Assembly: GCA_913030785.1 (NCBI GenBank)
Contig: CAJWER010000159.1
Span: forward strand, 1 to 6,926
From: an uncultured Chloroflexota bacterium
GTDB taxonomy: Bacteria > Chloroflexota > Dehalococcoidia > Lucifugimonadales > CAJWER01
DNA: 6,926 nucleotides
Direction: 5' to 3'
Shown: piece by piece, positions 6,594-6,926 of the stretch
Numbering within the stretch: the first letter of the stretch is position 1
Layout: each line of letters starts with the position of its first letter
The notes under the pieces: generated by a model
Told to the model about the DNA's origin: nothing
The model's input: the letters and a program-made list of their open reading frames with translations, nothing else
Database searches by the model: none
Position numbers and translations under genes: made by a program

Positions 6594-6926
6594 ATGTCTC
6601 ATCCACCGGAACTGAGTCATTACAAGGTTATCTACGCGGATCCTCCGTGGACATTTGCCACTTACAGCAAAAAGGGTAAGGGGCGCAGTCCCGAGGCTCA
6701 TTACGACTGCATGAGTTTCGATGCCATCAAGGAACTGCCGGTGGCCGACTGGGCGGCGAAGGACAGCATTTTGCTGCTCTGGGTCACCGACCCGCTGCTG
6801 CCCAAGGGGCTCGAGCTCCTCGACGCCTGGGGCTTCACCTACAAGACCGTGGGCTTTTACTGGGCCAAGCTCAACAAGGCGGCCTCGCCCCATGCCTATT
6901 CGGACAGGGACTTCTTTACCGGCATG
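6594..6926 (+). CDS. MT-A70-family adenine N6-methyltransferase (3' end beyond window)
   Basis: The first 111 residues of an MT-A70-type methyltransferase are visible; the frame is open to the window edge. The family transfers methyl from S-adenosylmethionine to the N6 of adenine, in DNA for most bacterial and phage members and in RNA for eukaryotic METTL3. The start of the catalytic core is complete: YKVIYADPPW (10-19) with the catalytic DPPW at 16-19, then KGKGRSPEAHYDCMS (27-41), LLLWVTDPLL (60-69) and WGFTYKTVGFYWAKLN (79-94), ending DFFTGM, which in relatives leads into a GYWTR-like stretch. AGGG ten bases before the ATG is a weak ribosome site; no earlier in-frame start is evident. The protein starts directly at the catalytic domain with no N-terminal recognition region in view. 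Target sequence unknown. It could be a solitary regulatory enzyme, part of a restriction system, or a prophage gene; the window ends too soon to tell. Confidence 0.87.
   Translation, partial: MSHPPELSHYKVIYADPPWTFATYSKKGKGRSPEAHYDCMSFDAIKELPVADWAAKDSILLLWVTDPLLPKGLELLDAWGFTYKTVGFYWAKLNKAASPHAYSDRDFFTGM

Noticed and set aside
6495..6893. Minus-strand frame (132 aa) over the methyltransferase start
   Set aside because: The plus strand here encodes the DPPW-type MT-A70 core, so this is a shadow.
1..6926. CRISPR array, tRNA, rRNA or insertion sequence
   Set aside because: No regularly spaced repeats, no tRNA cloverleaf or rRNA-like sequence recognised, and no transposase or target-site duplication seen on either strand.

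Overview
The window is GC-rich bacterial chromosomal DNA from an organism I cannot name. The mix of genes (orphan leuB, an MFS_3-type exporter, a THYN1-like EVE protein, a dimethylglycine/sarcosine dehydrogenase-like flavoprotein) and two intergenic hairpin-type sequences of a kind I recall from environmental genomes would fit a free-living, perhaps uncultured lineage such as Chloroflexota. That placement is inference only.

Layout from left to right. Bases 1-242 hold no gene I recognise, only a doubtful 51-residue reading frame on the minus strand. A perfect TATAAT and a short leader hairpin precede leuB (378-1481, plus), a complete 3-isopropylmalate dehydrogenase. A 285-base spacer follows, with a hairpin just after leuB, a short repeat-like element, and a well-formed promoter (TTGGCA, 17 bases, TATGGT) set in an operator-like arrangement. 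It drives a 12-helix MFS transporter (1767-3014, plus, TTG start). A 263-base gap holding dyads but no gene separates this from the convergent EVE-domain gene (3278-3760, minus). A divergent promoter region (3761-3949) then serves both the EVE gene and a long FAD-dependent dehydrogenase fused to a GcvT-like folate domain (3950-6409, plus). After a 184-base spacer containing a strikingly AT-rich segment, the window ends inside an MT-A70-family adenine methyltransferase (6594 onward, plus, 111 residues visible).

How the genes work together. Most look like single-gene transcription units: leucine synthesis, efflux, and oxidation of N-methylated glycine feeding one-carbon units to folate. The less ordinary theme is nucleic-acid modification: a candidate modified-base reader (EVE) and a candidate N6-adenine methyltransferase (MT-A70) lie within 3 kb of each other. 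In addition, the spacer and first codons of the methyltransferase gene carry six GANTC sites in 189 bases, against about one per 450 bases elsewhere by my hand count. No complete new defence or mobile system is visible; if one exists it would lie to the right of this window.
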